Shown here piece by piece: positions 17,452 through 26,411 of a stretch of 43,343 bases of DNA. The stretch spans positions 1 to 43,343 of the forward strand of contig JABLXH010000105.1 of the NCBI GenBank assembly GCA_013178155.1, given 5' to 3'. The notes under the pieces are model-generated. The model saw nothing but the letters and a program-made list of their open reading frames with translations, was not told where the DNA came from and did no database searches. The DNA is from Armatimonadota bacterium. GTDB lineage: Bacteria; Armatimonadota; Zipacnadia; Zipacnadales; UBA11051. The stretch's first letter is position 1. The number at the start of each line of letters is the position of its first letter. Position numbers and translations under genes: made by a program.

Positions 17452-18594
17452 ATGGCCCGCGTTCCTCCTCTCTCTGAGCTATCTGAACAGGGGACTCTGC
17501 TTGCCGTGAAGACTCCTGCGCTCGCGCATCCTGCCGACCTCGCTCCCCGCCTGCTGCGCTGGTTCGATCAGCACCGACGCGACCTGCCGTGGCGCCGCAC
17601 CACCGACCCGTACCATGTGTGGGTCTCCGAGGTCATGCTGCAGCAGACACAGGTCACCACGGTCATACCGTATTACGAAGGGTTCCTGAAGGCGTTTCCT
17701 GATGTGCAGGCCCTGGCGGCGGCTCCCCTGGACGCGGTGCTGGGGCTATGGGCGGGACTGGGCTACTATTCCCGGGCCCGCAACCTGCATGCCGCCGCCC
17801 GGGTCATATGCACCAAGCATGGGGGTAGATTCCCTGATGACTATGAGGCGGTCCGAGCTTTGCCCGGTGTCGGCGAGTATACGGCCGGCGCGGTCCTCAG
17901 CATCGCCTATGGCATGCGGCTGCCGGCTCTCGATGGCAACGCCTTCCGGGTGCTGGCACGGGTCTGGGGCGTCCGTGGTGAGGTGCAGCGGGGGCCGGCT
18001 CGGCGGCGCCTGGTAGCGCTGGGGCGTGAGGCCGTGCCCACCGACCGACCCGGTGACTACAACCAAGCGCTGATGGAGCAGGGGTCACAGGTCTGCGTGC
18101 CGCGCCAGCCGCACTGCGGTGAGTGCTGCCTGGCTGACATCTGCGTCGCGCTGGCGCAGGGGCTGCAGGAACAGATTCCGGAGTCGCGTCGTGCAGCTCC
18201 CACCCACGTGACCATGTCGGCGGCGCTGGTCCTGCGCCGGGGGAAGGTGCTGCTGGCCAGACGCCCGCCGACGGGGGTGTGGGGAGGGCTGTGGGAGCTG
18301 CCAAACACCGAGGGCGACGAGCGGCAGTTGCTGGCGAGCCTGCGCGATGCCTTTGGCCTGGCTAGCAGCGAAGCGGTGCAGTTTGCCCGCCTGACACATG
18401 GCATCATGAACCGGAGGGTCACCCTGACAGCGTACCTGGTGCCAGGCAACACCGGACGATCGCGGGCCTCCGGGCATGAGGCTGTCGCCTGGGTGGATCC
18501 CGCCGCGGCCGATGGTCACGCCATGCCCGCTCCCCACCGCAAGCTCCTGGCGCGGCTGGCAGAGCATCTGCGTGCAGGGCGGCTGGCGCTATGA
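17452..18594 (+). CDS. mutY: Adenine DNA glycosylase MutY
   Basis: A 380-aa protein with full MutY architecture. Base-excision Glu60 lies in VSEVMLQQTQV. The helix-hairpin-helix is LPGVGEYTAGAV and the catalytic Asp lies in LDGNAFRVLAR. The 4Fe-4S motif C-x6-C-x2-C-x5-C is CVPRQPHCGECCLADIC. A C-terminal NUDIX-like 8-oxoG recognition domain begins near AALVLRRGKVLLARR and includes GVWGGLWELPNTE. It removes A mispaired with 8-oxoguanine. The ATG at 17452 lacks a good ribosome site; GTG at 17506, with AGGGGA upstream, is a credible alternative and still keeps the whole domain. The 3' end overlaps the convergent mscS-type gene by 6 bp. Confidence 0.95.
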   Translation: MARVPPLSELSEQGTLLAVKTPALAHPADLAPRLLRWFDQHRRDLPWRRTTDPYHVWVSEVMLQQTQVTTVIPYYEGFLKAFPDVQALAAAPLDAVLGLWAGLGYYSRARNLHAAARVICTKHGGRFPDDYEAVRALPGVGEYTAGAVLSIAYGMRLPALDGNAFRVLARVWGVRGEVQRGPARRRLVALGREAVPTDRPGDYNQALMEQGSQVCVPRQPHCGECCLADICVALAQGLQEQIPESRRAAPTHVTMSAALVLRRGKVLLARRPPTGVWGGLWELPNTEGDERQLLASLRDAFGLASSEAVQFARLTHGIMNRRVTLTAYLVPGNTGRSRASGHEAVAWVDPAAADGHAMPAPHRKLLARLAEHLRAGRLAL

Positions 18595-19530
18595 GACCTC
18601 GTGCCTGGTGCCGACTTGCGGGAAGTGCCTGAGGTCCTGATAGGCCCGGGGGGCTGCCCCTTCAGGCATTGCGAGTTCGCGAGCCTGCATAGTGCGGCGC
18701 AGGCTGGCCGGAATCTCTTCCTTCACAAGCCACTCCTGCGCCGGGAAAACGCTGATCGGGGCCCGCACCAGCGCACCGCCATCAGGAGTGTCCGCGGTCG
18801 TCACCTCGCCGGCGGCAAGGAAATATCCCGGATAGAGCCGCCTGGCCGCTTTGATGACTTCCGTCATCGCGTCCGCGGCAGCAGGCGCGTCTCCGGCTGC
18901 CAGGAGGGGGCACTCCAGGACCCAATCCAGCTGGTCCTGCTCATAGACAACCACCGAACTGATCGCTCCGTTGGGGAGGTACACCCTTCGGTTATCGGCA
19001 TCGCGCAGGACGGTGACGCGCAGGCCGACCTCCTCCACGCGGCCGAAGACGCCGTTCAGGGCCACGTAGTCATCCACCGCATACTGGCCCTCGAGCAGCA
19101 GAAAGAACCCGCTCATGAAGTCGCGGACCAGCGTCTGCGCGCCAAAGGCCACCGCGACGCCGAGGATTCCCGCGCCGGTTAGCACTGGCACCAGGTTGAG
19201 GCCGGCGATGACCAGCGCCTCGACGATTGCCCCCAAGAGCAGGACCCATTTGGCCAGGTTCGCCATGAGCGAGAGCATGGTGGCCGCACGCTGCGCTCGT
19301 CGCTTTGCCGCCGGACTGCCAGCAACGGCAGCGAGCTCGAGGCGTGCCTGGGCCCGGCGCAGCATACCCCGGACGATCCAGTACAGCAGCAGGGCAGCCA
19401 GAACAACCAGGACAATGAGCGCCAGCTTCGCCAGCAGCACCTCCGGCTGAGCGGCGAACCGGACTAGTGCTTCCCACAGGCGTTCGCGCATGCTGCTGGT
19501 CGGGACTGCCCTGGCTGCCTCGGAACCCAT
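18589..19530 (-). CDS. Small-conductance mechanosensitive channel (MscS family)
   Basis: A 313-aa membrane protein with three predicted helices: about residues 35-57, 88-110 and the pore helix. The pore segment GAGILGVAVAFGAQTLVRDF, with small residues lining it, and the following FLLLEGQYAVDDYV and NGVFGRVEEVGLRVTVLRD match the MscS pore and beta domain. The cytoplasmic alpha/beta domain completes it. It gates under membrane tension to relieve osmotic shock. The start at 19530 has GGAG eight bases upstream, and the gene lies 21 bp after the Gfo/Idh/MocA gene, so it is probably its operon partner. Confidence 0.92.
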   Translation of the reverse strand: MGSEAARAVPTSSMRERLWEALVRFAAQPEVLLAKLALIVLVVLAALLLYWIVRGMLRRAQARLELAAVAGSPAAKRRAQRAATMLSLMANLAKWVLLLGAIVEALVIAGLNLVPVLTGAGILGVAVAFGAQTLVRDFMSGFFLLLEGQYAVDDYVALNGVFGRVEEVGLRVTVLRDADNRRVYLPNGAISSVVVYEQDQLDWVLECPLLAAGDAPAAADAMTEVIKAARRLYPGYFLAAGEVTTADTPDGGALVRAPISVFPAQEWLVKEEIPASLRRTMQARELAMPEGAAPRAYQDLRHFPQVGTRHEVS

Positions 19531-19551
19531 GGGCGTCGCTCCGTGACCCGG

Positions 19552-20523
19552 CTACTTGGCCAGTATCTCCGCCACCGCTACTTCACGGCCCTCGGCCAGT
19601 GAAAGCTTTCCGGCCTCCAGCGCGGCGATGAGCTCGACTTCCTCGTCCACCGGGACGGTCTGCTTGTCCTTCAAGACATAGTCCACGAAGGCCTGCAGGA
19701 GGTAGGTGTACAGGTCGGTCAGGTCCGGAGTCATGGCCTTCCAGCCGGCACTGCCATAGAGGTTGAACTGCCAGCCGGCTGACGTCCATGGCGGTTCGCC
19801 AACGATCAGCATGACGTCGCGGCCGCTGGCGAAGCGCACCCGGCAGAAGTTGCGCCCCTCCTGGCCCACATTGTTGACGGACACCGCCCCCGGGCCGAAC
19901 ACGCCATAGGCCATGGAGAGAGCGTGCATCCCGTAATACACCAGGTCGTTGCCACAGGCCGCAGTCGCCATCCAGACGTCCCCCCACTTGCCCTCGGCGA
20001 CCTCCTGCTTCGTCTGCACGATGTCGGGGACAAAGCGCAGCGAGCTGGCGGACATGAACTTCGTGCCGGTCTCATGCACCGCCTGGGCCACGCGCTGACA
20101 CTCCTTCGCGGTCATCGCCAGGGGCTTGTCGCAGAAGGTAGGGATACCACGTTGCAACGGCGTGAAGGCGTACTCGTACTGCCGGGCTGTGCCATCGTCC
20201 ACGATGACCACGGCGTCGACCCCTTCTGAACAAGCGTCGGGGCTGTCGGTCACCTCCGGGATGTCACAGACCTCGGCCAGCATCTCGGCGGTCTCCCGCA
20301 GCGGGTCCCAGACCTTGGTGACCTTGCAGTCGGGAATGATCTTGGTGGCGGCGGCGAAGGTGTACCCGCGGTCCTGATAGATCGCCTTGGCCTTATCGGC
20401 GTCAAAGCCGTTGAAGGTGCAGGCGAAAGCCGTGCCGTGGAATGAGCCCGGCGTGCGGGGCAGGGTCGGGTCCTTGTATTGCGGGGCATAGCTGCCGGCG
20501 GACACGAGACCGATCTTGAGCAT
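19552..20523 (-). CDS. Gfo/Idh/MocA family oxidoreductase
   Basis: A 323-aa protein starting at ATG 20523, which has AGGAGG seven bases upstream. It has the Gfo/Idh/MocA layout: an N-terminal nucleotide-binding fold (MLKIGLVSAGSYAP), VDAVVIVDDG, and FCDKPLAM in place of the usual EKP motif with its catalytic Lys. A C-terminal alpha/beta domain follows (LRFVPDI, VVYYGMHALSM-like). The N-terminal glycine loop is degenerate (GLVSAGSYA rather than GxGxxG), and a roughly 30-residue insertion precedes AKAIYQDRGY, so NAD binding may be altered. These enzymes oxidise or reduce sugars and cyclitols. The cupin and amidohydrolase genes lie upstream on the same strand. Confidence 0.82.
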   Translation of the reverse strand: MLKIGLVSAGSYAPQYKDPTLPRTPGSFHGTAFACTFNGFDADKAKAIYQDRGYTFAAATKIIPDCKVTKVWDPLRETAEMLAEVCDIPEVTDSPDACSEGVDAVVIVDDGTARQYEYAFTPLQRGIPTFCDKPLAMTAKECQRVAQAVHETGTKFMSASSLRFVPDIVQTKQEVAEGKWGDVWMATAACGNDLVYYGMHALSMAYGVFGPGAVSVNNVGQEGRNFCRVRFASGRDVMLIVGEPPWTSAGWQFNLYGSAGWKAMTPDLTDLYTYLLQAFVDYVLKDKQTVPVDEEVELIAALEAGKLSLAEGREVAVAEILAK

Positions 20524-20577
20524 GGGAAGGCCTCCTGGCATGTGTATGGCGGGCGGAACAGCTCTCTGATTGGGTAA

Positions 20578-20633
20578 GAGCGCTCACCGGAGCGCGACCC
20601 GCTGCAGCCGGCATCGCGCTCTGGTGAGCGCTC
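20578..20633 (-). terminator. Long inverted repeat between cupin and Gfo/Idh genes
   Basis: Two 20-nt arms (20578-20597 and 20614-20633) pair at 19 of 20 positions around a 16-nt loop, in the gap after the cupin stop (20648) and before the oxidoreductase start (20523). There is no T-run in either direction. It could be a terminator, an mRNA stabiliser or a small repeat element. Confidence 0.5.
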
Positions 20634-20647
20634 CCACCGCGTCTCGG

Positions 20648-20983
20648 CTAGATGGCGCCGTGGGCGTAGATGACCTGCACCGGTGCCTCGCTGGTCCGTC
20701 GGGCGCAGTGTTTCACCCCGGGGCCCACGTAGAAGGCATCTCCGGGTCTGATGGTGATGACCTCATCGCCGATCATCACCTCGCCGACGCCTGAAATGAC
20801 ATAGACCGCTTCCTGGTCGGCATGGACCTGCGGCTCGCCGAACTCGCGTGTCGTGTAGCAGGCCCGACCCAGGCTGAAGCCAGAGGTCGTGGGCAGGGCC
20901 TCGGTGCCGATCAGATCCTTGCTCCAACGGTCCGGAAACTGTCTCGGCGGTACGTCGTTCTCATTGACCGACAGGTTAGGCAT
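20648..20983 (-). CDS. Single-domain cupin protein
   Basis: A 111-aa protein almost entirely made of one cupin barrel. Motif 1 appears as VHADQEAVYVISGVG (His and Glu metal ligands, with an Asp in the second usual His position). Motif 2 is PGDAFYVGPGVKH. Small cupins of this kind bind a divalent metal and act as sugar isomerases, dioxygenases or ligand sensors; this one is not assignable. The start at 20983 has AGGAG seven bases upstream. It lies between two amidohydrolases and a sugar oxidoreductase on the same strand, which suggests a catabolic helper. Confidence 0.85.
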   Translation of the reverse strand: MPNLSVNENDVPPRQFPDRWSKDLIGTEALPTTSGFSLGRACYTTREFGEPQVHADQEAVYVISGVGEVMIGDEVITIRPGDAFYVGPGVKHCARRTSEAPVQVIYAHGAI

Positions 20984-21064
20984 GAGGTGGCTCCTATGTA
21001 GTCCGACTAAACGAAACCGATACGCTGTAGGCCGGCGGATTGTGCCTGTGGGAGGGCCTGCCCG

Positions 21065-21847
21065 TCAGGACAACAGTGCCCTGGCATTCCCGCTGCCGAT
21101 GGCCGCGACGTCGTACCCCTGAGCCTGCAGGACTTCCATGCGGACGACGGCAGGCTCCGGATAGTTGAACGGGATGCCGCTGCCAAAGACGATGCGCTCA
21201 GGGCCAAGTGCTTCGATGAGCGCGATGGCGTCCTTGCCGTAGACGACGTCCGGCCGACAGATGTCCACCCAGTAGTTGTCGGGCATATCCCCGCGCCGCG
21301 TCACGAAGTCGCTGCCGGAGACGCCAAGAGCGTTGCTGACCAGAAAACGCGTGTCAGGGTGGCTGCGGACCAGTGCTGCCAGTTCGTTGAGGCCGACATC
21401 GGGTGCGTCTATGAGCCAGTGTCGCTGGCGGTAGTCTTCGACGCGTTGCGGGACGCTGACCACCAGCTTCAGCTCCGCGGCCGCCTGCATCAGCTCGTGG
21501 CAGCAGGCGTCACTGAGGCGATAGCGATGGTAGGCGGGGTAAAGCCGCAGCCCGCGGGCGCCCATGGTGTCCACGCACCAGCGCAGGTCGCGCTCCCACC
21601 CAGCGTAGGCGGGGCTGATGACCGCAAAGGGGATGAGTCGCCCCTGATGAGCCGCGCCAGTGAGTGCCTCGTGCAGCTCCTCGTTCCCCGCGTGGCAGTT
21701 GCGGTACATGATAGCGCTGGCCGACGAGACCCAGGCCTGCTCGATTCCCGCGCGGTCCATGAGCCGTAGCAAGCCTTCGGGCGTGTTGTGCCTGAGTCGA
21801 CGGGCCGCCCAATGCCCCAGATAGGCGTTGGTGTCTATCAGTCTCAT
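21065..21847 (-). CDS. Amidohydrolase-fold protein without metal ligands
   Basis: A 260-aa TIM-barrel protein of the amidohydrolase-2 type (PF04909). Compared with its neighbour, the metal site is gone: the HxH of strand 1 reads N7-A-Y9 (LIDTNAYLG), the strand-5-like His is Asn172 (FLVSNALG), and the final Asp is Gly224 (IVFGSGIPF). The rest of the fold, including VDICRPDVVYGKDA, is intact, so it is not simple decay. It overlaps the upstream amidohydrolase gene by four bases (ATGA), which suggests translational coupling and perhaps a heteromeric complex. A pseudoenzyme or a metal-independent variant are the main readings. Confidence 0.78.
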   Translation of the reverse strand: MRLIDTNAYLGHWAARRLRHNTPEGLLRLMDRAGIEQAWVSSASAIMYRNCHAGNEELHEALTGAAHQGRLIPFAVISPAYAGWERDLRWCVDTMGARGLRLYPAYHRYRLSDACCHELMQAAAELKLVVSVPQRVEDYRQRHWLIDAPDVGLNELAALVRSHPDTRFLVSNALGVSGSDFVTRRGDMPDNYWVDICRPDVVYGKDAIALIEALGPERIVFGSGIPFNYPEPAVVRMEVLQAQGYDVAAIGSGNARALLS

Positions 21848-22617
21848 GCCACGGACCTCCCGAGCAGCCGCAGGAAGTTGCCCGAGGCGATAGCCTGGCG
21901 GTCCGCCTCGCTGATCCGGGCGCCCCGGAGCTTGCCCACGCCGGCGCTGTGGCTACCGTCGCAGGCGAAAAGCAGCCTATCGGCGCCGATCCGAGCCACC
22001 GCCGCCTCGATCAACCCCTCGTCCACCACGCTGCCGCTGGTGTCAGCGTAGAGGGTGGGCGCCTCCGCCGTGGCCTTGATGACCCACTCCCAGTCACCGC
22101 CCCCGCCAATGTGGCCAACGATGAGTTTGGCCTCGGGGTACTCTCGCGCCACGCGGGCCATGTGCCCGGCGTCCGAGATGTAGGGCTGGCCGGGCAGCGG
22201 GTCGGTGCAGCGCCCCTGGTGCTCCAGAATCGGGACATCCAACTCGATACACTTCTCGATGACGGGACGCAGCACCGGGTCATCAAAGAAGTACTCGTTG
22301 TAGAGCTTCACGCCCACCACATCGTCGTGAGCGAGACAGCGCTCGATCTCGGCCAGAGCCTCTCGCGAGTAGCCCGGATTCACATAGCAATAGCCCCACA
22401 CACGTCCCGGCCAGCGCTGAATGGCCGCCAGCATGCGGTCATTGGCAGCCCGGAAGCTCTCCGGGGTGGAAGGGCGGGGGGCCAGGCAGGAGCAGACGAA
22501 GACATCTATCCCGAGAGCATCTCCGGCGTCGATCTGAGCCTGGTCCAGAGCCCAACTGGTCTCCTCCGAGCTCGTACCGCCAGGCCAGGAGACGTGCGCA
22601 TGGGCATCAATGACCAT
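21844..22617 (-). CDS. Metal-dependent amidohydrolase (amidohydrolase-2 type)
   Basis: A 257-aa TIM-barrel protein with a complete metal-ligand set: His6 and His8 (VIDAHAHVSW), His133 (ILEHQGR), His169 (IVGHIGGGG) and Asp220 (FACDGSH). The family includes hydrolases, lactonases and decarboxylases acting on aromatic and sugar-acid substrates. The start at 22617 has GGAG eight bases upstream. It is the first of a coupled pair with the ligand-less paralogue. Specificity is not readable; a lactonase or decarboxylase role in sugar-acid catabolism would fit the cupin and Gfo/Idh neighbours. Confidence 0.85.
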   Translation of the reverse strand: MVIDAHAHVSWPGGTSSEETSWALDQAQIDAGDALGIDVFVCSCLAPRPSTPESFRAANDRMLAAIQRWPGRVWGYCYVNPGYSREALAEIERCLAHDDVVGVKLYNEYFFDDPVLRPVIEKCIELDVPILEHQGRCTDPLPGQPYISDAGHMARVAREYPEAKLIVGHIGGGGDWEWVIKATAEAPTLYADTSGSVVDEGLIEAAVARIGADRLLFACDGSHSAGVGKLRGARISEADRQAIASGNFLRLLGRSVA

Positions 22618-22647
22618 GTTGGTTACTCCTCGTGGCGCATGGGGCCG

Positions 22648-23454
22648 CTACTGCAGAGCCGCCAGCAGGGCCTTCCGCAGGATCGAGCGGACCTCGTTGT
22701 CGTACTGATCATAGCGGTCCAGGCAAACCAGACGCAGCTTGTTGATGGCTGCCCGGATGCCATCGGCGCGCTCCGCTGGCACCGTGTTGGCCACTGCGGC
22801 CTTCAGCTCCGCATAGCCCTCGGCCAAAGCCTTGGCCACATCCTGTCGGTAAGAGGCCCGGGCTTCAGCGATGGACTTCTCGGCAGAGGCGATCACGTCA
22901 TCGGTCTGGACCGCACCGGTCAGGTCGGGCATGCCCTCGGCGATGGTGGGGGCCACATCCGCCGGGATGCCGCCGATAGCCGTAGTGGCTGACTGCTGGG
23001 CTGTGGAGAGAGCCTGGTTCAGGGTCTGCTGCGCCGCGCCCTCGTCCTGGTTCAGGCGTTGGAAAGCCGCGTTAACCTGGGTGCTCCACTCCTGTTGTGA
23101 GGCGTTGACGACCTGTGTAAACTGCTGCATGGCGGTGTTGATGGCCTGCACGTACTGTGCCCTCAGCTGCGCGGGCTGCAGGGCCGGGTCAGCGCCCACC
23201 ATGCTGGCGGCCCCGGCCGCCAGGTCGGCGGACAGTTGCTGCCGCGCGATGGCCATGTCCAGGTCGCGCTTGTCGGAGGCGACGGTCAGTGCCGCCGTCA
23301 GACGCAGCTCCTGCACCGCACACACATTCCGTCGCTCCGCCAGTGCCCGCTGGATACGCTGGGTCAGGGCAGTTGCGGCTTCCTGCTCGGTCGCGGCGGC
23401 AGCCAGGGCCGTGCAGAGGACGAGCAGCAGGCAGACGACTGTAAGCTGTCTCAT
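22648..23454 (-). CDS. Secreted alpha-helical protein, unknown function
   Basis: A 268-aa protein with a clear signal peptide (MRQLTVVCLLLVLCTALAAA), then an almost purely helical, Ala- and Gln-rich mature part (LSTAQQSATTA, ASYRQDVAKALAEGYAEL) likely to form coiled coils. Two cysteines remain in the mature protein. No known domain is recognised. The start at 23454 has GGAGGT seven bases upstream. It lies 33 bp after the GYF/TM2 gene and 30 bp before the amidohydrolase pair. Its signal peptide is very similar to that of the duplicated protein at 28825-30944 (MRLLTVVCLLFVVSLGLA). Confidence 0.75.
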   Translation of the reverse strand: MRQLTVVCLLLVLCTALAAAATEQEAATALTQRIQRALAERRNVCAVQELRLTAALTVASDKRDLDMAIARQQLSADLAAGAASMVGADPALQPAQLRAQYVQAINTAMQQFTQVVNASQQEWSTQVNAAFQRLNQDEGAAQQTLNQALSTAQQSATTAIGGIPADVAPTIAEGMPDLTGAVQTDDVIASAEKSIAEARASYRQDVAKALAEGYAELKAAVANTVPAERADGIRAAINKLRLVCLDRYDQYDNEVRSILRKALLAALQ

Positions 23455-23487
23455 TTCCGTTACCTCCCGTTGACGCCTTTGTTGCGG

Positions 23488-23931
23488 TTAGGGGCCGCTG
23501 CAGAACCAGTTGCGGTAATTGCGCTGGAACTGATCCTCGGGCTTGGTCAGGTACAGGATGCCGTCTATGATACCGAGGATGGGCGAGACGCCCACACAGC
23601 TTAGCAGAATGTAGATAATGCCAATGCTGGTGTTGCCCAGGTAGAAATGGTGAATGCCGAAGGCTCCCAGAAGTATCGCCAGGACACCGGCAACGGTCCG
23701 ATCCTTGGCCCCAGGCGCCAGGGCCGGGGCTGCCGGCGGGACACTGAAGGCTGACGGGCTCACGGCGCCGGCAAACTCCGGCAGCATGTCAGCCGACGAC
23801 CAGGTCTGGTCACCCTCGCGGCAGAGCTTGTCCTGAGCAGACACTTGCCCGGCCCGGATCCAGTCGCGGATCTGCTTCTCGGGGTATGGGCCGTGGGTCT
23901 GGCCATCACGATAGAGATACCAGTTCGCCAT
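23488..23931 (-). CDS. GYF-like and TM2 domain membrane protein
   Basis: A 147-aa protein starting at ATG 23931 behind AGGGAGG. Residues 1-50 form a GYF_2-type domain (WYLYRDGQTHGPYPEKQIRDW) as found in many bacterial membrane proteins. A Pro/Ala linker leads to a TM2 domain: KDRTVAGVLAILLGAFGIHHFYLG, then a second helix and LGIIDGILYL. Both are well-known partner domains, thought to mediate protein interaction at the membrane, but the cellular role is not established. It is transcribed divergently from the GHL10-type gene with a 184-bp gap that shows no strong promoter match. Confidence 0.88.
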   Translation of the reverse strand: MANWYLYRDGQTHGPYPEKQIRDWIRAGQVSAQDKLCREGDQTWSSADMLPEFAGAVSPSAFSVPPAAPALAPGAKDRTVAGVLAILLGAFGIHHFYLGNTSIGIIYILLSCVGVSPILGIIDGILYLTKPEDQFQRNYRNWFCSGP

Positions 23932-24115
23932 CTTCCTCCCTGCCTTCACTGGGGTGATCAACGCCAACAGCCGCCCTCTTGCGGTCCGTCCAGAGGAGGT
24001 TGCCTGTCCAGCAGTTCCACAGCCGACAGCACATACCTCCTGCAGGAGCAGGGCTGTCAGACTGCGAATAAGGTGTCGCCACCGCGTCTCACTTCTGATC
24101 CCGGGGGAGGTCACG

Positions 24116-25114
24116 ATGCAGATTTGGGCTTGGTATTACCCGACTCAAGACGACCTGTCCGATGCTGAAAAGGTGCATAGTGTCTTTGACCGACTGCGAC
24201 GCATGCGGGGCAGCGGCCTGTACGTCATGGCCCCGGAGGCGGACGTTCTCGACCACCCGGAGGCACTGCGCGCCTTCCTCCGAGTGGCTCGCGATGAAGA
24301 GATCGAGGCGCATGTGGGTCTGTGTCCCTTCAGCGAACCACCGGGCATGACCATAGAGATGGAGCGACGCCGTTACCGATACGTCGAGCAAGGCGAGGCG
24401 AAGCATCATGGGCTGTGCCCGGCCTGGCCCGAGAACCGTCTGCTGGCCCTGAACCGCCTCCGGCGGCTGATGGAAACGTTCGAGCCGGACGCCCTGCACC
24501 TCGACTACGTCCGTTACTGTTTTGCCAACTTCCACGGTTTCGCCGAGGACCTCGAATGGGAGACCGGCCGCAAGTGGCTGGACACCTACCACCGCTGCCA
24601 GTGCCCCTTGTGTCAAAGTGAACGCCTGGCGCTGCTGGGCCGCGAGGCCACCTGCTGGGACGAGCAGCATCCTGGCTTCATCTACTGCATACTCGAGCAC
24701 CGGCATGCAGCCATCACCGGCTTTCTTCGGCAGTTGCGGGAGTTGCGCGCTCAGACCGAGACGCGTCTCTCGATCGCCGCGCGCGTGCAGTATCTCAACC
24801 GGGCTCTCATCGAGGGCCAGGACTGGGTGGCGTGGGCCCGCCAGGGGCTTGTAGATATCATCTCGCCGATGAACTACAGCCCCTGGGCCGACGTGGTGCG
24901 GGGGCGCCTGCAGGAGAACCAGCGCTTGCTTGGCCAGGCACCCGTGACCGTCCTGGAGGGTCTGGGCCGCAAGAGCAGCGCCGGAGAGCCTACCCCGGAG
25001 GAGTTCGCGCGGCAGGTTGAGGTGGTGGCCGAGGCCGGGCTGGCGGGGGTGGCCCTGTTCCACCTGGACCACCTCACAGACTGGGACTGCGACATGCTGG
25101 CCGAGCACGCCTGA
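24116..25114 (+). CDS. GHL10-type putative glycoside hydrolase
   Basis: A 332-aa TIM-barrel protein starting at ATG 24116 behind GGGGGAGG. The segments DALHLDYVRYCF, DIISPMNYSPW and AGVALFHLDHL match the glycosyl-hydrolase-like 10 family (PF02638, YngK-like), whose members have DGIHLDYIRYP at the active-site strand. The domain is close to the usual family length. There is no signal peptide, so it is probably cytoplasmic. A paired Cys set (CQCPLCQSE) might bind metal. Substrate unknown. It is convergent with the sialidase-like gene, 10 bp away. Confidence 0.75.
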   Translation: MQIWAWYYPTQDDLSDAEKVHSVFDRLRRMRGSGLYVMAPEADVLDHPEALRAFLRVARDEEIEAHVGLCPFSEPPGMTIEMERRRYRYVEQGEAKHHGLCPAWPENRLLALNRLRRLMETFEPDALHLDYVRYCFANFHGFAEDLEWETGRKWLDTYHRCQCPLCQSERLALLGREATCWDEQHPGFIYCILEHRHAAITGFLRQLRELRAQTETRLSIAARVQYLNRALIEGQDWVAWARQGLVDIISPMNYSPWADVVRGRLQENQRLLGQAPVTVLEGLGRKSSAGEPTPEEFARQVEVVAEAGLAGVALFHLDHLTDWDCDMLAEHA

Positions 25115-25124
25115 CCCCGGGCCG

Positions 25125-26282
25125 CTAGTCCACCTTCAGGCGGAAGGCCAGCGCCTCGATCTGCTGGTCCACTGTGCCGTCGTAGGGGTCGTCGCTGCCG
25201 CGGTGGCCGACGCAGAAGATACGGCCATCGGGCAGTTGCACGCTGGATGGGTAGTAGGACGTGTGCAGGTCCAGGTCGGCCCAGGTGGCGCCGGCGTCGG
25301 CGGTCCACGAGACGTTGCTGGTGGCGATGTGCAGGGCCACCCCCTCCCGGGCCCAGAGCACATCCGGCATCCCGCTGTGCGGGAAGGGTGCCATCCCCCG
25401 GCTCTCCACCGCGTAGGTGTCGCCCACGGGCCTCAGCACCGCCTGACGACGGTCCGGCACATTGGTCCGGTTGACGAGCAGCAGCCGCCCATCGGGCAGC
25501 TCCGCCACATCGCTCTCCTCGGTGGGAGCCGCGCCGTCGGCTGCGGTCATAACGACCACGGGTTCCGACCAGCTCTTCCCACCATCACCCGACAGCCAAA
25601 GCGCCGCCTCGATGTGCGCCAGGCCCTGGCGAAAAGTGCGCACCTCGTCAGTGAGCCTGATCAGCCCCCCGACCACCAGGATACGGCCGTCGCGAAGCAC
25701 GCGCACTCGTTTGGGGAGCGTCAACGCCCGCCTTTCGTCCATGAGAAGGATGGGGCCGCTCCAGGTCCGGCCCCCGTCCTCCGAGCGCTGGACGTGGCCG
25801 GTCTGGGGTACATCGTAGAAGGGCAGATACATGCCCCAGACCGTCCGCAGTATCGTCCCGTCAGGCAGCACGGCATAGCCGCTGTACACGCCATTCATGG
25901 GCGTGTGAAAGGGCTCCGACCATAGCTGCGTCCAGGTCTGACCGGCGTCGCGGGATTCCAGCGTGATGAGCTGCTGGATGGTGCCGGTCATGTCATACCC
26001 GACAGAGTGGTTGGCGGGCGGCCAGCCCAGGGCCTCCTGGACGCTCCTGGGGGCCATCGGGCGGCCGGTGAGCGGTCCCGTGGCCTGGTGGAAGGACACC
26101 CGCAGGGCCCCGTCAGGCATGAGCCAGGTGCTGACCCAGCAGGTGTAGCCTGGCGTCTGCGGTGAGTGGTAGACCGTGGACTGCTGCACGTCCGTGGCGG
26201 TGACGGTCATGGGAGCACCTCCGGTGCAGACAATCGGTAACAGCGCAAGAGCGATAGGCCAAGGGGCGGCGCGGGTGAACAT
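25125..26282 (-). CDS. Sialidase-like Asp-box glycosidase
   Basis: A 385-aa beta-propeller with four Asp boxes (SRDAGQTW, SEDGGRTW, SGDGGKSW, TADAGATW). It belongs to the exo-alpha-sialidase-like proteins that release terminal acidic sugars, although many such proteins act on other substrates. Two starts are possible. ATG 26282 has GGGAG upstream and gives a hydrophobic signal-like stretch (APWPIALALLPIVCTGGAP). ATG 26210 has a much better GGAGGT and would give a cytoplasmic protein. I list the longer form but the shorter one is a real alternative. It is divergent from the epimerase gene. Confidence 0.8.
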   Translation of the reverse strand: MFTRAAPWPIALALLPIVCTGGAPMTVTATDVQQSTVYHSPQTPGYTCWVSTWLMPDGALRVSFHQATGPLTGRPMAPRSVQEALGWPPANHSVGYDMTGTIQQLITLESRDAGQTWTQLWSEPFHTPMNGVYSGYAVLPDGTILRTVWGMYLPFYDVPQTGHVQRSEDGGRTWSGPILLMDERRALTLPKRVRVLRDGRILVVGGLIRLTDEVRTFRQGLAHIEAALWLSGDGGKSWSEPVVVMTAADGAAPTEESDVAELPDGRLLLVNRTNVPDRRQAVLRPVGDTYAVESRGMAPFPHSGMPDVLWAREGVALHIATSNVSWTADAGATWADLDLHTSYYPSSVQLPDGRIFCVGHRGSDDPYDGTVDQQIEALAFRLKVD

Positions 26283-26411
26283 AGGACACTCCCTCTCTGT
26301 GGCGGCCGTCCCTTCCTCGGCACGGCCCCCTCGCCCTGCCTGACGCCCAAGAGGTGATGACGGCGACGCAGCGAACAGGTCCTGACCTCGTTGAGCAGGA
26401 GGGCTTCCTTG

